Below are positions 17,102 to 26,554 of a DNA stretch of 37,303 bases, piece by piece. The stretch covers positions 1-37,303 of the IMG/VR virus record IMGVR_UViG_3300036832_000441. One strand, given 5' to 3'. Position 1 is the first letter of the stretch, and each line of letters begins with the position of its first letter. This DNA comes from a virus. Below the pieces are notes generated by a model, which was given only the letters and a program-made list of their open reading frames with translations, did no database searches and was not told the origin of the DNA. The position numbers and the translations under genes are program-made.

Positions 17102-17974
17102 ATGAGTCGCCTCGACGAGCTGCTCAGCCAGCCGCCGCCGAGCTCGACCCGGCTGCCGGCGACCGTGCTCGGCCGGGCCGCCAACTCGGTCACCACGCCC
17201 GACGACGACCTCTACGTCACCATCGGGTCGTTCGACGGCCACCGGCAACAGTGGGGGCCGTGCCAGTGGGCGCCGGCGAACGCTCTCCCGACCAGGGGAG
17301 ACGACGTCCTCGTCGTCTTCGACGAGAGCCAGGTGCCGTGGGTGATCGCCTTCACCTGGGGCTCACGCACAGTCTCGGGCAGCGTCGTCGCGCCGGCGCC
17401 CGCCTCGAGCACAGACCCGCTGTACGCGAACGTCGACGGCGTCCGGATCGGGCCGATGCCGTGGTCGCCGCGCGACCACATCCCGCAGCTCGGCGACCAG
17501 CTGCTCGTCCAGTTCGACGAGGACGGCAACCCGTGGGCGATGCTGATCACGCTGCCGCCGCCGCCGCCGCCGCCGACCCGGACGATCGCCTACGACCAGA
17601 TCGCGGCGAACGTGCCTCTGACCGGAACCACCCCGGCGGCGGCGAACATCGTCATCGCCGGGACGGCGAAGACCTACGACGGCACCCCCGTCCGGGTGAG
17701 CTTCTTCTGCTCGCACCTCAACCTCGGCGTCAACTCGACCCAGGCCGACCTGATGCTGTTCCGCGACGCGACCCAGCTCGTCGACGGCTGGTGCGAAGTC
17801 GCCGGCGCCAACAACGGCCGCTTCACCGTCTTCGGCCAGTACCGCGACGTTCCGCCCGCCGGGTCGCACGCGTACACGGTCAAGGGCTACTCGAACGGCG
17901 GCGGGACAGGGGTCGTGACGGCCGGCGCGGCGGGTCCGGGGCCGGCGTTCCTGCGAGTGGAGCTCGACGCCTGA
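17102..17974 (+). CDS. Baseplate protein with tandem spike-like OB domains
   Basis: A 290-residue protein from ATG 17102, preceded by AGAAGG. The first ~160 residues hold two related beta units, VLVVFDESQVPWVIAFTWGS and LLVQFDEDGNPWAMLITLPP, that look like duplicated OB-fold modules of gpV/gp5-type baseplate proteins. An eight-proline linker (near residue 155) leads to a C-terminal beta-sandwich (about 165-290) with AGTAKTYDGTPVRVSFFCSH, then AYTVKGYSNGGG. Likely the central spike or a hub adapter between hub and gp25 wedge. The gap to the hub gene, 61 bp, is the largest in this module. Confidence 0.65.
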   Translation: MSRLDELLSQPPPSSTRLPATVLGRAANSVTTPDDDLYVTIGSFDGHRQQWGPCQWAPANALPTRGDDVLVVFDESQVPWVIAFTWGSRTVSGSVVAPAPASSTDPLYANVDGVRIGPMPWSPRDHIPQLGDQLLVQFDEDGNPWAMLITLPPPPPPPTRTIAYDQIAANVPLTGTTPAAANIVIAGTAKTYDGTPVRVSFFCSHLNLGVNSTQADLMLFRDATQLVDGWCEVAGANNGRFTVFGQYRDVPPAGSHAYTVKGYSNGGGTGVVTAGAAGPGPAFLRVELDA

Positions 17975-18291
17975 TGGCCGACGTGCCGCACTTCTCGCTG
18001 CCGTTCCGGTTCGGGCTGACCGCCGCCGTCACCGAGCAGGACTCCCTGGACGAGATCTCCGACTGCTGCATGGCGATCCTGCTCTGCCCGACCACGTTCC
18101 GGGTCGAGCTCCCCGAGTTCGGCATCCCCGACCCGACATTCTCGTCGCCGCAGGTCGACGTCACGATCCTCCGCAACGCTGTCGAGCGGTGGGAGCCGCG
18201 CGCCAGCGTCCAGCTCACCGCCGGGATCGACGCGCTCGACGAGCTCGTCGCCCGCATCGAGACGTTCGTCCAAGTCCGAACCGAGGAGTAG
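17974..18291 (+). CDS. Baseplate wedge protein (T4 gp25/gpW-like)
   Basis: ATG 17974 overlaps the previous stop; 105 residues. The sequence FPFRFG-type opening (FSLPFRFGLTAAVTEQDSLD), then AILLCPTTFRVELPEFGIPD and DVTILRNAVERWEPRASVQL, matches the gp25/P2 gpW family, whose EPR-containing motif is present here as WEPRA. It nucleates sheath polymerisation and links baseplate wedges. Immediately followed by baseplate J, as in P2 and T4-like modules. Confidence 0.88.
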   Translation: MADVPHFSLPFRFGLTAAVTEQDSLDEISDCCMAILLCPTTFRVELPEFGIPDPTFSSPQVDVTILRNAVERWEPRASVQLTAGIDALDELVARIETFVQVRTEE

Positions 18292-18294
18292 CCG

Positions 18295-19464
18295 ATGCCG
18301 TACATCGACGTCACCGTGGAGACCGAGCCCGTCGACCTCGCAGCCGACGCGTTCGGCTACATCGAAGCGCAGGTGCCCGGCTGGCTCCCGTCGCCGGGCA
18401 ACCTCGAGGCGTGGCTGATCGAGAGCCTCGCCCAGCTCGCCGGGGAACTGCGCGTCCTCGTCGGCCTGGTGCCGGAGGACATCTTCAAGTTCTACGGCGC
18501 GACGATCATGGGCATCCCGCCCTACGGCGCCGTGGCCGCCAACGCCACCACCGTGTGGACGGCGATCGACACGGCCGGGTACACGATCCACGCTGGCACC
18601 GTCGTGGCGATCACGCCGCCGGCGTCGCAGGACGCGTTCGGGTTCCAGGTCGTCGCCGACGTGGTGATCCCGGCCGGGCAGACGACCGTGTCGGTGCAGG
18701 TCGTGGCGATCGAGCCGGGCGCGGCCGCGTCCGGGATCACCGGGACGGTGGCGATGATCGACACGCTCGACTTCATCCAGTCGGTCACGCTCGCCGGCGC
18801 GACGACCGGGGGCCAGGACGCCGAGACCGCCGACGCCTACCTCAACCGGCTCTCGGACATGCTCACGCTGCTGGCGCCGAGGCCGATCCTGCCCAACGAT
18901 TTCGCGGTCATGGCCAGGACGATGACGCCCGGGGTGGCGCGCGCCTGCGCCGTCGACCTCTACAAGCTCGACACGCAGCAGACGAACCAGCCGCGCTGCT
19001 GCACCGTCTTCGTCTGCGACGCGAACGGGAACCCGTGCTCGGCGGCGGTCAAGACCGCCGTGCTGTCGCAGCTCCAGTCGCAGCGCGAGATCAACTTCCT
19101 CGTCTACGTCGGCGACCCGACCTACAACCAGATCGACGTCACCTTCGCGGCCGTGAACTACTCCGGCTACGACCCAACCGACGTCGCCAACCGCGTGATC
19201 GCCGCGCTCACCGACTACCTCCAGCCGTACAACTGGGGGCTGCCGCAGTTCGGCGACAGCGGCTCGGTCAACTGGATCAACGAGACCACGCTCCGCTACC
19301 TCGAGGTGTCGCAGGTGATCAACAACGTGACCGGCGTCCGCTACGTCAAGACGCTCACGATCGGCAAGCACGGCGGCGCGATGGGCACCGTCGACGTCGC
19401 CCTGACCGGCGTCGCCCCGCTGACGCAGCCCGGCACGATCACCGGAACGAGCGGCCTGACCTGA
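18295..19464 (+). CDS. Baseplate J-like protein
   Basis: A 389-residue protein three bases after the gp25-like gene. It shows the J family pattern: an N-terminal helical region (GYIEAQVPGWLPSPGNLEAW, then ESLAQLAGELRVLVGLVPED), a middle beta domain (HAGTVVAITPPASQDAFGFQ), and GGQDAETADAYLNRLSDMLT, the conserved 'G.D.E....R' motif. It forms the wedge arms (gp6 in T4) that drive sheath contraction. ATGA overlap with the next gene. Confidence 0.88.
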   Translation: MPYIDVTVETEPVDLAADAFGYIEAQVPGWLPSPGNLEAWLIESLAQLAGELRVLVGLVPEDIFKFYGATIMGIPPYGAVAANATTVWTAIDTAGYTIHAGTVVAITPPASQDAFGFQVVADVVIPAGQTTVSVQVVAIEPGAAASGITGTVAMIDTLDFIQSVTLAGATTGGQDAETADAYLNRLSDMLTLLAPRPILPNDFAVMARTMTPGVARACAVDLYKLDTQQTNQPRCCTVFVCDANGNPCSAAVKTAVLSQLQSQREINFLVYVGDPTYNQIDVTFAAVNYSGYDPTDVANRVIAALTDYLQPYNWGLPQFGDSGSVNWINETTLRYLEVSQVINNVTGVRYVKTLTIGKHGGAMGTVDVALTGVAPLTQPGTITGTSGLT

Positions 19465-20105
19465 TGCCCGACACGCCGCCACCGGCAGCGCTCGCCCCCG
19501 ACTCGTTCGCCGGCGACCTGTACGCGTCGCTGGACCCGCTCACCGCCCAGGAGCCGAACGTCGGCTGGTCGCTGCTGATCCTCTGCAACGCGATCGGGAC
19601 GATGTTCCAGATGGTCGACGACTGGGTCCGCGACCAGCCGGAAGGGCCGGGCTGGTCGCTGCTCCTCGACATCAACCGCTGCCCACCCGAAGCGCTCGGC
19701 TGGCTCGGCCAGTTCGTCGGCGTCCGCATCCCCGGCGGCCTCACAGACGCGCAGCAGCGCGCCTGGATCCTGTCGATGATCGGGTTCCGGCGCGGCACCC
19801 CGGCCGCGATGATCTCCGCCGTCCAGGCCACCCTGACCGGCACGAAGGCCGTGACCTTGGTCGAGCGCGACGGCGACCCCTACTACATGACCGTGAAGAC
19901 GAACACGGCCGAGACCCCGAACGCCGCCGCGACGAACGCGGCGATCCTGTCGCAGAAGCCCGCAGGCCTGACGCTCGGGACGTCGGGGAGCCAGCCCGGC
20001 GCGCAGACGTGGGCGACCTTGAAGACGAAGAACGCGACCTGGGCGGTCGAGCTCACGAAGTACGGCAACTGGTCGAACGCCCTCTGGGCGATCCCACCCA
20101 CCTAG
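19464..20105 (+). CDS. Tail protein I-like (baseplate wedge/fibre-anchoring)
   Basis: ATG 19464 overlaps the J stop; 213 residues. The run GWSLLILCNAIGTMFQMVDD, then CPPEALGWLGQFVGVRIPGG and QRAWILSMIGFRRGTPAAMI, is the signature of P2 gpI/DUF2313-like tail proteins ('LdlnRcP...L.yLAq..GV.......e...r.lI......rrGT'). These connect baseplate wedges to tail fibres. The C-terminus is beta-rich and ends near the tail fibre genes, as expected. Confidence 0.82.
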   Translation: MPDTPPPAALAPDSFAGDLYASLDPLTAQEPNVGWSLLILCNAIGTMFQMVDDWVRDQPEGPGWSLLLDINRCPPEALGWLGQFVGVRIPGGLTDAQQRAWILSMIGFRRGTPAAMISAVQATLTGTKAVTLVERDGDPYYMTVKTNTAETPNAAATNAAILSQKPAGLTLGTSGSQPGAQTWATLKTKNATWAVELTKYGNWSNALWAIPPT

Positions 20106-20113
20106 GAGGCACC

Positions 20114-20680
20114 ATGCCAGTCACCCCGAACTACTCGTTCCGCTACCCGGCGTCCACCGACCCGGCCGACGGGCCCGCCGGGATCGGGAACCTCGCCACC
20201 GACGTCGACGGCGTCCTCAAGACGTCGATCTGGACGCCGCTCAACAACCGGGTGGCGGCACTCGAGGCGATCGGGCCGCCGCCGCCGGCACCGACGAAGC
20301 AGAACGGCCAGATCGACCTGCAGACGGCGGTCGGGCTCGCGTCCGGCGTCTGGACCGTCGTGCTCTCGACGCCGACGCTGGCGGCCGGCACCTGGCTGCT
20401 GCTCGGCAAGGTGTTCGTGATGCCGACCGACTTCTCCGCCCCCGGCTACACGACCGTCGACCTCTCCGGCGCCGTCCAGGGCCGCCTCGCCTCCGCCTGC
20501 CAGGAGCCGTCCGGCAGGCAGACAGTGTCGCTGCACACGCTGTTCACGACCACCGGCGCCGGCGAGGTCGCGCAGCTCAAGGCGACGAACTCGAACGGCA
20601 AGAGCACGATCCAGCCGGTCACCGACCCCAACCCGGAAGGCCACACCGCGACGATCCTGACCTGGATCAAGCTGGGCTAG
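20114..20680 (+). CDS. Small tail fibre-like protein
   Basis: The start at ATG 20114 is set by TAGGAGG just upstream; a longer frame would overlap the I gene without a ribosome-binding site. The 188-residue protein begins with NYSFRYPASTDPADGPAGIG and NLATDVDGVLK, a common phage fibre N-terminal pattern, then a short coil, a Pro-rich turn, and a beta-rich domain. Probably a fibre or fibre-attachment protein; receptor unknown. Confidence 0.65.
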   Translation: MPVTPNYSFRYPASTDPADGPAGIGNLATDVDGVLKTSIWTPLNNRVAALEAIGPPPPAPTKQNGQIDLQTAVGLASGVWTVVLSTPTLAAGTWLLLGKVFVMPTDFSAPGYTTVDLSGAVQGRLASACQEPSGRQTVSLHTLFTTTGAGEVAQLKATNSNGKSTIQPVTDPNPEGHTATILTWIKLG

Positions 20681-20682
20681 CG

Positions 20683-20871
20683 ATGCCGTGGCGGATCAAG
20701 CGGCGCTTCTACCTGACCCTGCTCGGCGTCGGCGCGCTCGTGCTCGCGATCGTCGTCTGGGTCCGCAACGCGGAGCCCGACACCGACCTGCTCGCCGGCG
20801 GCCTGTTCCTGGGCGGGATCGCGATGCTCATCATCGCCCTGCCCGAAAACGGCAAGGACAACGACTCGTGA
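20683..20871 (+). CDS. Small two-helix membrane protein
   Basis: A 62-residue protein two bases after the previous stop. The N-terminus is basic (PWRIKRRFY), followed by two hydrophobic helices (LTLLGVGALVLAIVVWV and LLAGGLFLGGIAMLIIAL) separated by a short acidic loop, and an acidic tail. Topology would suit a class II holin, but it lies inside the tail module 4.6 kb before the endolysin, so this is only a possibility. Confidence 0.6.
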   Translation: MPWRIKRRFYLTLLGVGALVLAIVVWVRNAEPDTDLLAGGLFLGGIAMLIIALPENGKDNDS

Positions 20872-20872
20872 C

Positions 20873-20878
20873 TACTCT
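20873..20878 (+). promoter_or_regulatory. Possible leaderless promoter -10 box
   Basis: TACTCT (pattern TAnnnT) ends six bases before ATG 20885, and there is no Shine-Dalgarno sequence for that start. This spacing would place transcription start at or next to the ATG. No convincing -35 box is visible. Confidence 0.35.
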
Positions 20879-20884
20879 CTGGTG

Positions 20885-21232
20885 ATGCCGGACCTGCCGG
20901 TCACGGTGAACCTACGCGCCTACCGAGGCGACACATGGGCGCAGACGTTCCGGTTCATCCACGACGACGTGCCGATCGACCTCACCGACGCCGCCGTCGC
21001 CTCCTGGGCCGAGAGCCCGGAGGGCTGCTGGCAGCTCGTGGCGGCACCGGCTGACGACGGCCTGGTGACGATCTCGATGCCCGACCCGCCGTTGGACGCG
21101 AACCCGTACAGCTACGACGTCGAAGTCACGAACCCCGACGGCACCATCACGACCTGGGTGCGCGGCCGCCTCACCGTCGAGCAGGACGTCACCAACGCCG
21201 GCGAGCTCTCCCTGAACGGGGCCGGGCCATGA
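20885..21232 (+). CDS. Tail/baseplate beta-domain protein upstream of fibre
   Basis: A 115-residue protein. ATG 20885 is preferred over GTG 20882 because it is spaced for a leaderless transcript. [20 protein letters not shown], then [12 protein letters not shown], is the motif seen in small BppU-N-like domains in front of phage fibres ('GDT......dg.pvDLTga.v...'). The rest is a beta-sandwich ending in [15 protein letters not shown]. It overlaps the large fibre gene by 4 nt and probably helps attach or trimerise it. Confidence 0.65.
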   Translation: MPDLPVTVNLRAYRGDTWAQTFRFIHDDVPIDLTDAAVASWAESPEGCWQLVAAPADDGLVTISMPDPPLDANPYSYDVEVTNPDGTITTWVRGRLTVEQDVTNAGELSLNGAGP

Positions 21233-24200
21233 GCTCAAGCGTCGAGGTGATCCGCGACACGAACGTGATCGAGGTCAAGTCCGGCGGCCCCGTCGGCCCG
21301 CCCGGCCCGCAAGGGCCGCAAGGCGACCAGGGCGACCAGGGCGCCCAGGGCGACCCCGGCCAGCAAGGCCCGACCGGGCAGACCGGCGCCACCGGCGCCA
21401 CCGGGGCGAAGGGCACCACCGGCGCGGTCGGCTCCCCGGGCCCGGCCGGCCCGACCGGCCCGATCGGCCCGACTGGCCCGACCGGTCAGCAGGGCACGCA
21501 GGGGGCGAAGGGAGATCCAGGCGCTGCCGGGGTGCAGGGCCCGGAGGGCCCGACCGGCCCGCAGGGCGCGGCCGGCACCGGCATCAACATGAAGGGCAGC
21601 GTCCCCACCGTCGCCGACCTGCCGCCGGCCGCCGCCGACGGTGACGCGTACATCGTCCTGTCGAACGGGCACCTGTGGGTGTGGGAAGCGTCAGGCTGGT
21701 TCGACTCCGGCCCGATCGTCGGGCCGCCCGGCCCCACCGGCCCGCAAGGCCCGCAAGGCAACGTCGGCGCGATCGGCCCAACCGGAGCTCAGGGCCCGAT
21801 CGGCCTGACCGGGGCGCAAGGCGCGAAGGGCGACCCCGGCTCGCAAGGCGCGAAGGGCGACCCCGGCACGCCGGGCGCGACCGGCCCCACCGGGCCGACC
21901 GGCGCCACCGGCGCGCAGGGCCTGACAGGCGCCACCGGCCCTGCCGGAGCTCAGGGCGCGAAGGGCGACAAGGGAGACACCGGAGCGACCGGCCTCACCG
22001 GCGTCCCCGGCCCCACCGGCCCCGCAGGAGCAACCGGTCCGCAAGGCGTCAAGGGCGATCCCGGAGCAACCGGCGCCACCGGGCCGACCGGACCTGCCGG
22101 CGCCACCGGGCCCGCCGGTCCGACCGGCCCGAAAGGACTCGACGGCGCCCCCGGCACCGACGGCGCCCAAGGCCCGAAAGGCGACCCCGGCGCGCAGGGC
22201 GCGAAGGGCGATCCCGGCACGCCGGGTGCGACCGGCCCTACCGGGCCGACCGGCGCCACCGGCGCCCCCGGCCCCACCGGGCCCGCAGGAGCAACCGGCC
22301 CGCAAGGCGTCAAGGGCGACCCGGGCGGGTTTTACCCGCTGGCCGCCGGCGTCACGGCGGGCGCGACGACGGCGACGCTTTCGTCCACGCTCGGACTCAA
22401 GGTCGGACTGTTCGTCGCCTTCTCCTACGGGCTGCAGAACTGCGAGGTCCGCCGCATCACTGCCATCTCCGACCCGGTGGTGACGGTGTCGGCGGCGTTC
22501 AAGTTCAACCACACGTCGGGCGATCAGGTATCTCCGGTGCCCGCGAATATCGTCACCTGGGAGTCCTATGGGGCCAAGGGGGACGCCGGGGCGACGGACA
22601 ACTTCGTCAACCTTCGCAACGCGCTGCTCGACCAGCAGGTTCACACGCTCCCGATAGTCGGGGTGGGCGAAGGCAGCGTGGCGGCGTACGGCACCTCTCG
22701 CCCCCTGTGGGCGAACGACTACAGCGTTGTTCAGAGAACCTGCCTCACCCCGAGGAGCTGGGCGCTGAACAACCTGCTCGGGGGTTGGCAAGACGGCCGC
22801 CCGTGCCAGTACCTGCTTACGGCCGCGGGAAACTACAGCACCGTCACGTTCAACAGTGCGGCGGGCACGTTCAACACGGCGAGCGGCGACGTGAACGGAG
22901 TCGACGCCGAGGTCCAGTTCTACGCCCAGGGCGAAGGGGCCGTTCTCCCCACCGGGATCGAGGAGGGGCGAAAGTACTGGATCGTCTCCAAGGACGGCTC
23001 CAACAACACCAAGATCGCGCTAAAGCGCGCCGACACCGGCAACCCAGTCACGTTCACCGATAACGGCTCTGGGACGATCAGATGTTTCAGCGCCGGCATG
23101 TCAAGGATGCTCTGGTCGGACTGCTATCTGAGCGGCGGCAATACGGCAGGGCTGAGCGGAGTCATGCTCTATGCGCAGCAGCCGCAAATGAGTTCCCGCG
23201 TTCGCGTCCAGGATTTCCCTGTCGTCGGGGTCACCGTCGCCGCGGTGCAGGGCTATATCGAGGAGTGGATGATCTTCAACTGCGGGGTCGGTCTCGAGTG
23301 CTCCAGCTGCTCGATCTTCACAGCTCACGCCTGCGACATCGAACAATGCGACCAGCAGGTCACGTTCGTCAAGGACCGTAGTCCCGACGTGCTCGTTGCC
23401 GCCAACTTTTCTATCTCCTTTACGGGCGTGACGCACATGGAGGGGACCGGTGGCGGGACGGCGAGGAAACAGACGCTCTATCGGTTGGGCACGGCCGCGC
23501 TCACTGGGGGCACGTACACGATCACGTTCAAGGGCGTGACGACGACACACAACTGGAACGACGATCCCGCCACCGTAAAGGCCGCGTTGATCGCCGGTAA
23601 TCCCAACGTCACCACGAACGACATCGACATCTACGGCTCTGTCGATTACGTCGCCTCCCGGGCGGCAGGCACCGCCCCCGTCTATACGAGGACGGGGATC
23701 AACCTGAACCAGCAGGCGTTCATCTTCGACTTCGACCAGCCGACGGGCCAGTACAGATGGACGAGCATGAAGAGCTCCCTGATCTCAACGAGCAGCACCG
23801 GTCTTACCGGCGGCACGGTCTCCACCGTCCTGAACCTGCCGTGGAGTCAGGCGTTTCTCGTCAACCAGGCCCAGGCGGTCACGGTCCAGAACGTCTACGG
23901 GGCAGGCCTGAGTTACCCCAGCAGCACGTACGGAGTGCCGTGGTTCAACTACCTGCCCCTCATCCGTTTCGAGGGGGAGGCCGTCGATCCCACGGTCGGG
24001 ATGAGCAACACGTTCGCGCTCGACATGGCGCTGAACACGGACCCGAACGGAATCGCTATCGCGTTCGACCCACTGTACGAGCCCGGAAATCACTTCGTCT
24101 GGAACAACTACGAGAAGACACTCAGCGGATCGCAGCTTGTCCGGGTGTCAACGGCGACGAATTACCGGCGGTTCGGCCCCTACAACAGCGGCAACCCGAA

Positions 24201-25254
24201 CGCTCAGGCGTTGCGTTACACCGGCATGGGTGGACGCGCCCTCAGCCTGGGTGCTGGGAGCGCAGATCCGCACCTGCAGCTGATGGCGGGCTTCGGCCAG
24301 ACGCCGGACATGCAGCAATGGCAGGCCTATGGCGGCACGCCGATGGCTGGTGTCACGAAGGACGGCTACCACTACGCGCCCCGGCTGTACGTCGGCTCGA
24401 GCATCACCTCGACGCCGATCATCCTCTCCGGCACCGGCGCCCCTGCGGTTGCCGCCCCGGTCGGGTCGCTGTACCTGCGCCTCGACGGCGGCACCGACAC
24501 GACCCTGTACCGCAAGGAGACAGGCGCAGGCGCGGCCGGCTGGGTTGCCACCGCGGCCGGCGGCGGCGGAGGTCCCGCCGTTGCGCTCGTGGAGCAGATG
24601 ATCGCGGTGGCGAGCGGGGTGGTCGTGATGTCCTGGGGGTCGTTCCCGGTCGCGCAGACGGACTTTATGGGGTCGGGTTCTAACGGCCGCAAGTATTCGG
24701 TCAAGACCGACCTCACGAACGCGACACAGATCCGACTGCACCTGGACCTGGACGGTCCGCCTGCTATCAACAAGACCGTCTCGTCCGTGGACATTGCGGC
24801 GAACACGCTCACGGTCACGGCTCATGGCCTGGTCGCGAACCAGATCGTGACGATCAACGGTGCGCCTGCCCCCGGCGGTCTCGTTGTCGGCACCCAGTAC
24901 TACGTCCTTGTCGTCGACGTGAACACGATCCAGCTTGCGGCCGCGGCGGGCGGGGCGGCGATCGACCTCACGAGCACAGGGACTTCAGTGACCGTCTGGA
25001 CGGCCACCTTCGGCCTCCAATACTCGACCGACAATGGCGCGAGCTACAAGTGGATGGACGACTCGGCGATAGCGACGACGCCTGCCGGGGTCGTCGTCAT
25101 CGTGGGGCCTCCCGTGGGCAGCAAGGTGTCGCCGTGGTTCACGCTGACCCCGGGCGCCAAGATCGTTGACGTGGTGCTGAAAGTGGTCGGTCAGTACGGG
25201 GACGGGGCGACGGCGGTGGCGCCGTTCAACTCGGTGAAGACGCAAGTCAAGTAG
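21229..25254 (+). CDS. Large tail fibre/tailspike with collagen-like repeats and beta-helix
   Basis: A 1341-residue protein, the longest here. After a short anchor (about 1-18) come Gly-X-Y collagen repeats (about 19-118), a small lectin-like insert ([20 protein letters not shown] to SGWFDSG), and a second collagen block (about 165-366). About 440 onward is a pectate-lyase-3-type beta-helix, starting [16 protein letters not shown]. The distal part has a 'HGL..NQIV' and 'GTQYYV' domain typical of fibres (near residue 1200) and a beta-rich tip. Trimeric fibre for host binding; the beta-helix could degrade a surface polysaccharide, but no catalytic residues can be assigned. Codon third positions are less GC-biased from about 22.5 to 24.4 kb, which suggests acquisition from elsewhere. 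Confidence 0.85.
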   Translation: MSSSVEVIRDTNVIEVKSGGPVGPPGPQGPQGDQGDQGAQGDPGQQGPTGQTGATGATGAKGTTGAVGSPGPAGPTGPIGPTGPTGQQGTQGAKGDPGAAGVQGPEGPTGPQGAAGTGINMKGSVPTVADLPPAAADGDAYIVLSNGHLWVWEASGWFDSGPIVGPPGPTGPQGPQGNVGAIGPTGAQGPIGLTGAQGAKGDPGSQGAKGDPGTPGATGPTGPTGATGAQGLTGATGPAGAQGAKGDKGDTGATGLTGVPGPTGPAGATGPQGVKGDPGATGATGPTGPAGATGPAGPTGPKGLDGAPGTDGAQGPKGDPGAQGAKGDPGTPGATGPTGPTGATGAPGPTGPAGATGPQGVKGDPGGFYPLAAGVTAGATTATLSSTLGLKVGLFVAFSYGLQNCEVRRITAISDPVVTVSAAFKFNHTSGDQVSPVPANIVTWESYGAKGDAGATDNFVNLRNALLDQQVHTLPIVGVGEGSVAAYGTSRPLWANDYSVVQRTCLTPRSWALNNLLGGWQDGRPCQYLLTAAGNYSTVTFNSAAGTFNTASGDVNGVDAEVQFYAQGEGAVLPTGIEEGRKYWIVSKDGSNNTKIALKRADTGNPVTFTDNGSGTIRCFSAGMSRMLWSDCYLSGGNTAGLSGVMLYAQQPQMSSRVRVQDFPVVGVTVAAVQGYIEEWMIFNCGVGLECSSCSIFTAHACDIEQCDQQVTFVKDRSPDVLVAANFSISFTGVTHMEGTGGGTARKQTLYRLGTAALTGGTYTITFKGVTTTHNWNDDPATVKAALIAGNPNVTTNDIDIYGSVDYVASRAAGTAPVYTRTGINLNQQAFIFDFDQPTGQYRWTSMKSSLISTSSTGLTGGTVSTVLNLPWSQAFLVNQAQAVTVQNVYGAGLSYPSSTYGVPWFNYLPLIRFEGEAVDPTVGMSNTFALDMALNTDPNGIAIAFDPLYEPGNHFVWNNYEKTLSGSQLVRVSTATNYRRFGPYNSGNPNAQALRYTGMGGRALSLGAGSADPHLQLMAGFGQTPDMQQWQAYGGTPMAGVTKDGYHYAPRLYVGSSITSTPIILSGTGAPAVAAPVGSLYLRLDGGTDTTLYRKETGAGAAGWVATAAGGGGGPAVALVEQMIAVASGVVVMSWGSFPVAQTDFMGSGSNGRKYSVKTDLTNATQIRLHLDLDGPPAINKTVSSVDIAANTLTVTAHGLVANQIVTINGAPAPGGLVVGTQYYVLVVDVNTIQLAAAAGGAAIDLTSTGTSVTVWTATFGLQYSTDNGASYKWMDDSAIATTPAGVVVIVGPPVGSKVSPWFTLTPGAKIVDVVLKVVGQYGDGATAVAPFNSVKTQVK
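21286..22327 (+). repeat. Collagen-type repeat DNA, two blocks
   Basis: Imperfect 9-bp GGn-nnn-nnn units coding Gly-X-Y fill 21286-21590 and 21721-22327, split by a non-repeat insert. Longer duplications lie within the second block: the stretch around 21823-21910 is nearly repeated at 22191-22264, and that around 22011-22060 at 22271-22326. Such DNA can change length by slippage or recombination. Confidence 0.85.
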
Positions 25255-25280
25255 TTCGCCGATCTCGGATGCCGTGGCGG

Positions 25281-25469
25281 TTAGCCGGGGGCCTTGGCGA
25301 CGAGGACGTAGCCGCCGAGGCAGAGCAGGAAGACGACGGTCAAGAGCCCGACCGTCATCAGCGCCATCAGCGTGACCTCGCCGACGAAGAGCAGCATCGA
25401 CCCCGGTTGTTCACGCATCGTCTGCACGACAGGCAGGATGGGCAGCTCGGCGGTGTCCTCTAGCGTCAC
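25281..25469 (-). CDS. Small membrane protein on the opposite strand (holin candidate)
   Basis: A 62-residue protein from GTG 25469, read leftward. Residues 1-22 are polar (LEDTAELPILPVVQTMREQ) and about 25-58 form one long or two short hydrophobic helices (LLFVGEVTLMALMTVGLLTV, then VFLLCLGGYVLVAK). Codon third positions are almost all G/C in this frame, and the forward frame across it is an unnatural Asp/Gln/Arg string, so the minus-strand gene is real. It lies tail to tail with the fibre and head to head with the endolysin, the only minus-strand gene between 1 and 36 kb. A holin or antiholin is plausible; superinfection exclusion is another option. Confidence 0.65.
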   Translation of the reverse strand: MTLEDTAELPILPVVQTMREQPGSMLLFVGEVTLMALMTVGLLTVVFLLCLGGYVLVAKAPG

Positions 25470-25479
25470 GACCGATCTC

Positions 25480-25485
25480 TAACCT
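25480..25485 (+). promoter_or_regulatory. Possible leaderless promoter -10 box for endolysin
   Basis: TAACCT lies six bases before GTG 25492, and no Shine-Dalgarno sequence precedes that start. The 22-bp gap between the divergent starts 25469 and 25492 is A/T-rich for this genome and must hold the control elements of both genes. The -35 element, if present, would lie inside the opposite-strand gene. Confidence 0.4.
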
Positions 25486-25491
25486 AGCTGC

Positions 25492-26343
25492 GTGACGGAG
25501 TGGTACGAGAAGCCGTACCCGACGAACCCGAAGCCTCCGAAGGTCAGCCTGCCGCGCACGCTCTACTGCCCGGCCCACGGCGAGGGGTTCTACTCCGGCC
25601 AGGACGTCACCGCCTACAAGCGGGCGGTCTCGAGGCTGGGCCGGTGGCCGTGGGATCCGGACGGGTGGGATGACGGCTACTCGGACAGCTTCGCGCTCGG
25701 CAAGGGCGGCAACGTCAAGGACACCGGCGTCAAGGGCGTGCAGCGGCAGTCGGGCCTCGACCAGTCCGGCGTCTTCGGCCCGCACACGTTCGAGATCCTG
25801 CGGACGGCGCTGATCCCGAAGGAGCTCGCGAACGGCGGCCAGCCCGCGTTCGACTCGGTCGCCTTGAATCTGCTCAAGAGCTACAAGCCCGGCAGCGGCG
25901 GCGTGCCGGCGCTCGGGCCGGTGCACCCGAACGGCAAGAGCGTGCTCGACCACGACCTGACACACCCGACCGGAGGCATCAGCCTCTACCCGGCGTTCGA
26001 CGACGCGTTCGACCCGGGCGCGACGATCATCGCCCCGGAGGCGATCAAGATCGTCCGCGACTCGAGCTCCGACCCGGGCGACGCCTGCTACGCCGAGGGC
26101 GACTCGAAGATCGACTACTGGTTCGGGCACATGGTCTCGGCGCCGAAGGTCGGCACCCGGATCGGCAAGGGCGGCAAGGTCGGGGTCGTGCTCGACCACA
26201 ACCAGGGCGGCGGCCCGCATGTCCACGTCGGCGTCAACGTCGAGCGGCTGTGGGGCAACGGCAAGCAGCTCTCGCATCACACGAACTACACGCACGGCGC
26301 TCCGACGGTGGGGTCGCAGCTCGCGGCCGGGCATCCTCTGTGA
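25492..26343 (+). CDS. Endolysin: peptidoglycan-binding-like plus M23-type peptidase
   Basis: A 283-residue protein from GTG 25492. About 38-105 look like a peptidoglycan-binding domain (VTAYKRAVSRLGRWPWDP, then GVKGVQRQSGLDQSGVFGPH). About 155-255 form an M23-type zinc endopeptidase: ISLYPAFDDAFDPGATIIAP, then YWFGHM with H212 and GGPHVHVGVN with H243/H245. The usual first zinc motif (HxxxD) is present only as YPAFDD, so the first His ligand is replaced or supplied elsewhere (H154 or H158 nearby). There is no signal peptide, so a holin would be needed for release. Function: cleavage of cross-linking peptides at lysis. Confidence 0.78.
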   Translation: MTEWYEKPYPTNPKPPKVSLPRTLYCPAHGEGFYSGQDVTAYKRAVSRLGRWPWDPDGWDDGYSDSFALGKGGNVKDTGVKGVQRQSGLDQSGVFGPHTFEILRTALIPKELANGGQPAFDSVALNLLKSYKPGSGGVPALGPVHPNGKSVLDHDLTHPTGGISLYPAFDDAFDPGATIIAPEAIKIVRDSSSDPGDACYAEGDSKIDYWFGHMVSAPKVGTRIGKGGKVGVVLDHNQGGGPHVHVGVNVERLWGNGKQLSHHTNYTHGAPTVGSQLAAGHPL

Positions 26344-26364
26344 CCTGGGACGAGGAGTGGGAGC

Positions 26365-26532
26365 GTGACCAGACCGTCATCATGCGACGACTACTTCGAC
26401 TACTTCCTGTCCGACCCGGGACCGCCGCCCAGGTTCGGCCCTGTCACCGTCCTGCTTCTGATCGCGCTCGTCATCGCCGCCGGCGTCCTGTGGCTGACCG
26501 ACCGGCTCGGTGCGCTGTGGAGGTGGCTGTGA
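26365..26532 (+). CDS. Small single-span membrane protein (holin/lysis candidate)
   Basis: A 55-residue frame from GTG 26365, seven bases after GAGGAG. It has a polar N-terminus (TRPSSCDDYFDYFLSDPGPP), one transmembrane helix (FGPVTVLLLIALVIAAGVLW), and a short Trp/Arg C-terminus (ALWRWL). The alternative frame over this DNA is Arg/Pro-rich and unnatural. Place right after the endolysin and single-span topology fit a class III-like holin or a small lysis accessory protein. Confidence 0.6.
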   Translation: MTRPSSCDDYFDYFLSDPGPPPRFGPVTVLLLIALVIAAGVLWLTDRLGALWRWL

Positions 26533-26554
26533 TCGGCAGGCGTGGGCGGTCGTC

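Noticed and set aside
17887-19482. 531-codon minus-strand frame opposite gp25 and baseplate J
   Set aside because: It is the mirror of two well-recognised baseplate genes and lacks a credible start.
21286-22327. CRISPR array
   Set aside because: The repeats are 9-bp collagen codon triplets in frame within a fibre gene, without spacers of even length.
25269-25463. Plus-strand frame between fibre and endolysin
   Set aside because: It is an Asp/Gln/Arg/His string; the minus-strand frame over the same DNA is a clean hydrophobic protein with strong third-position GC.
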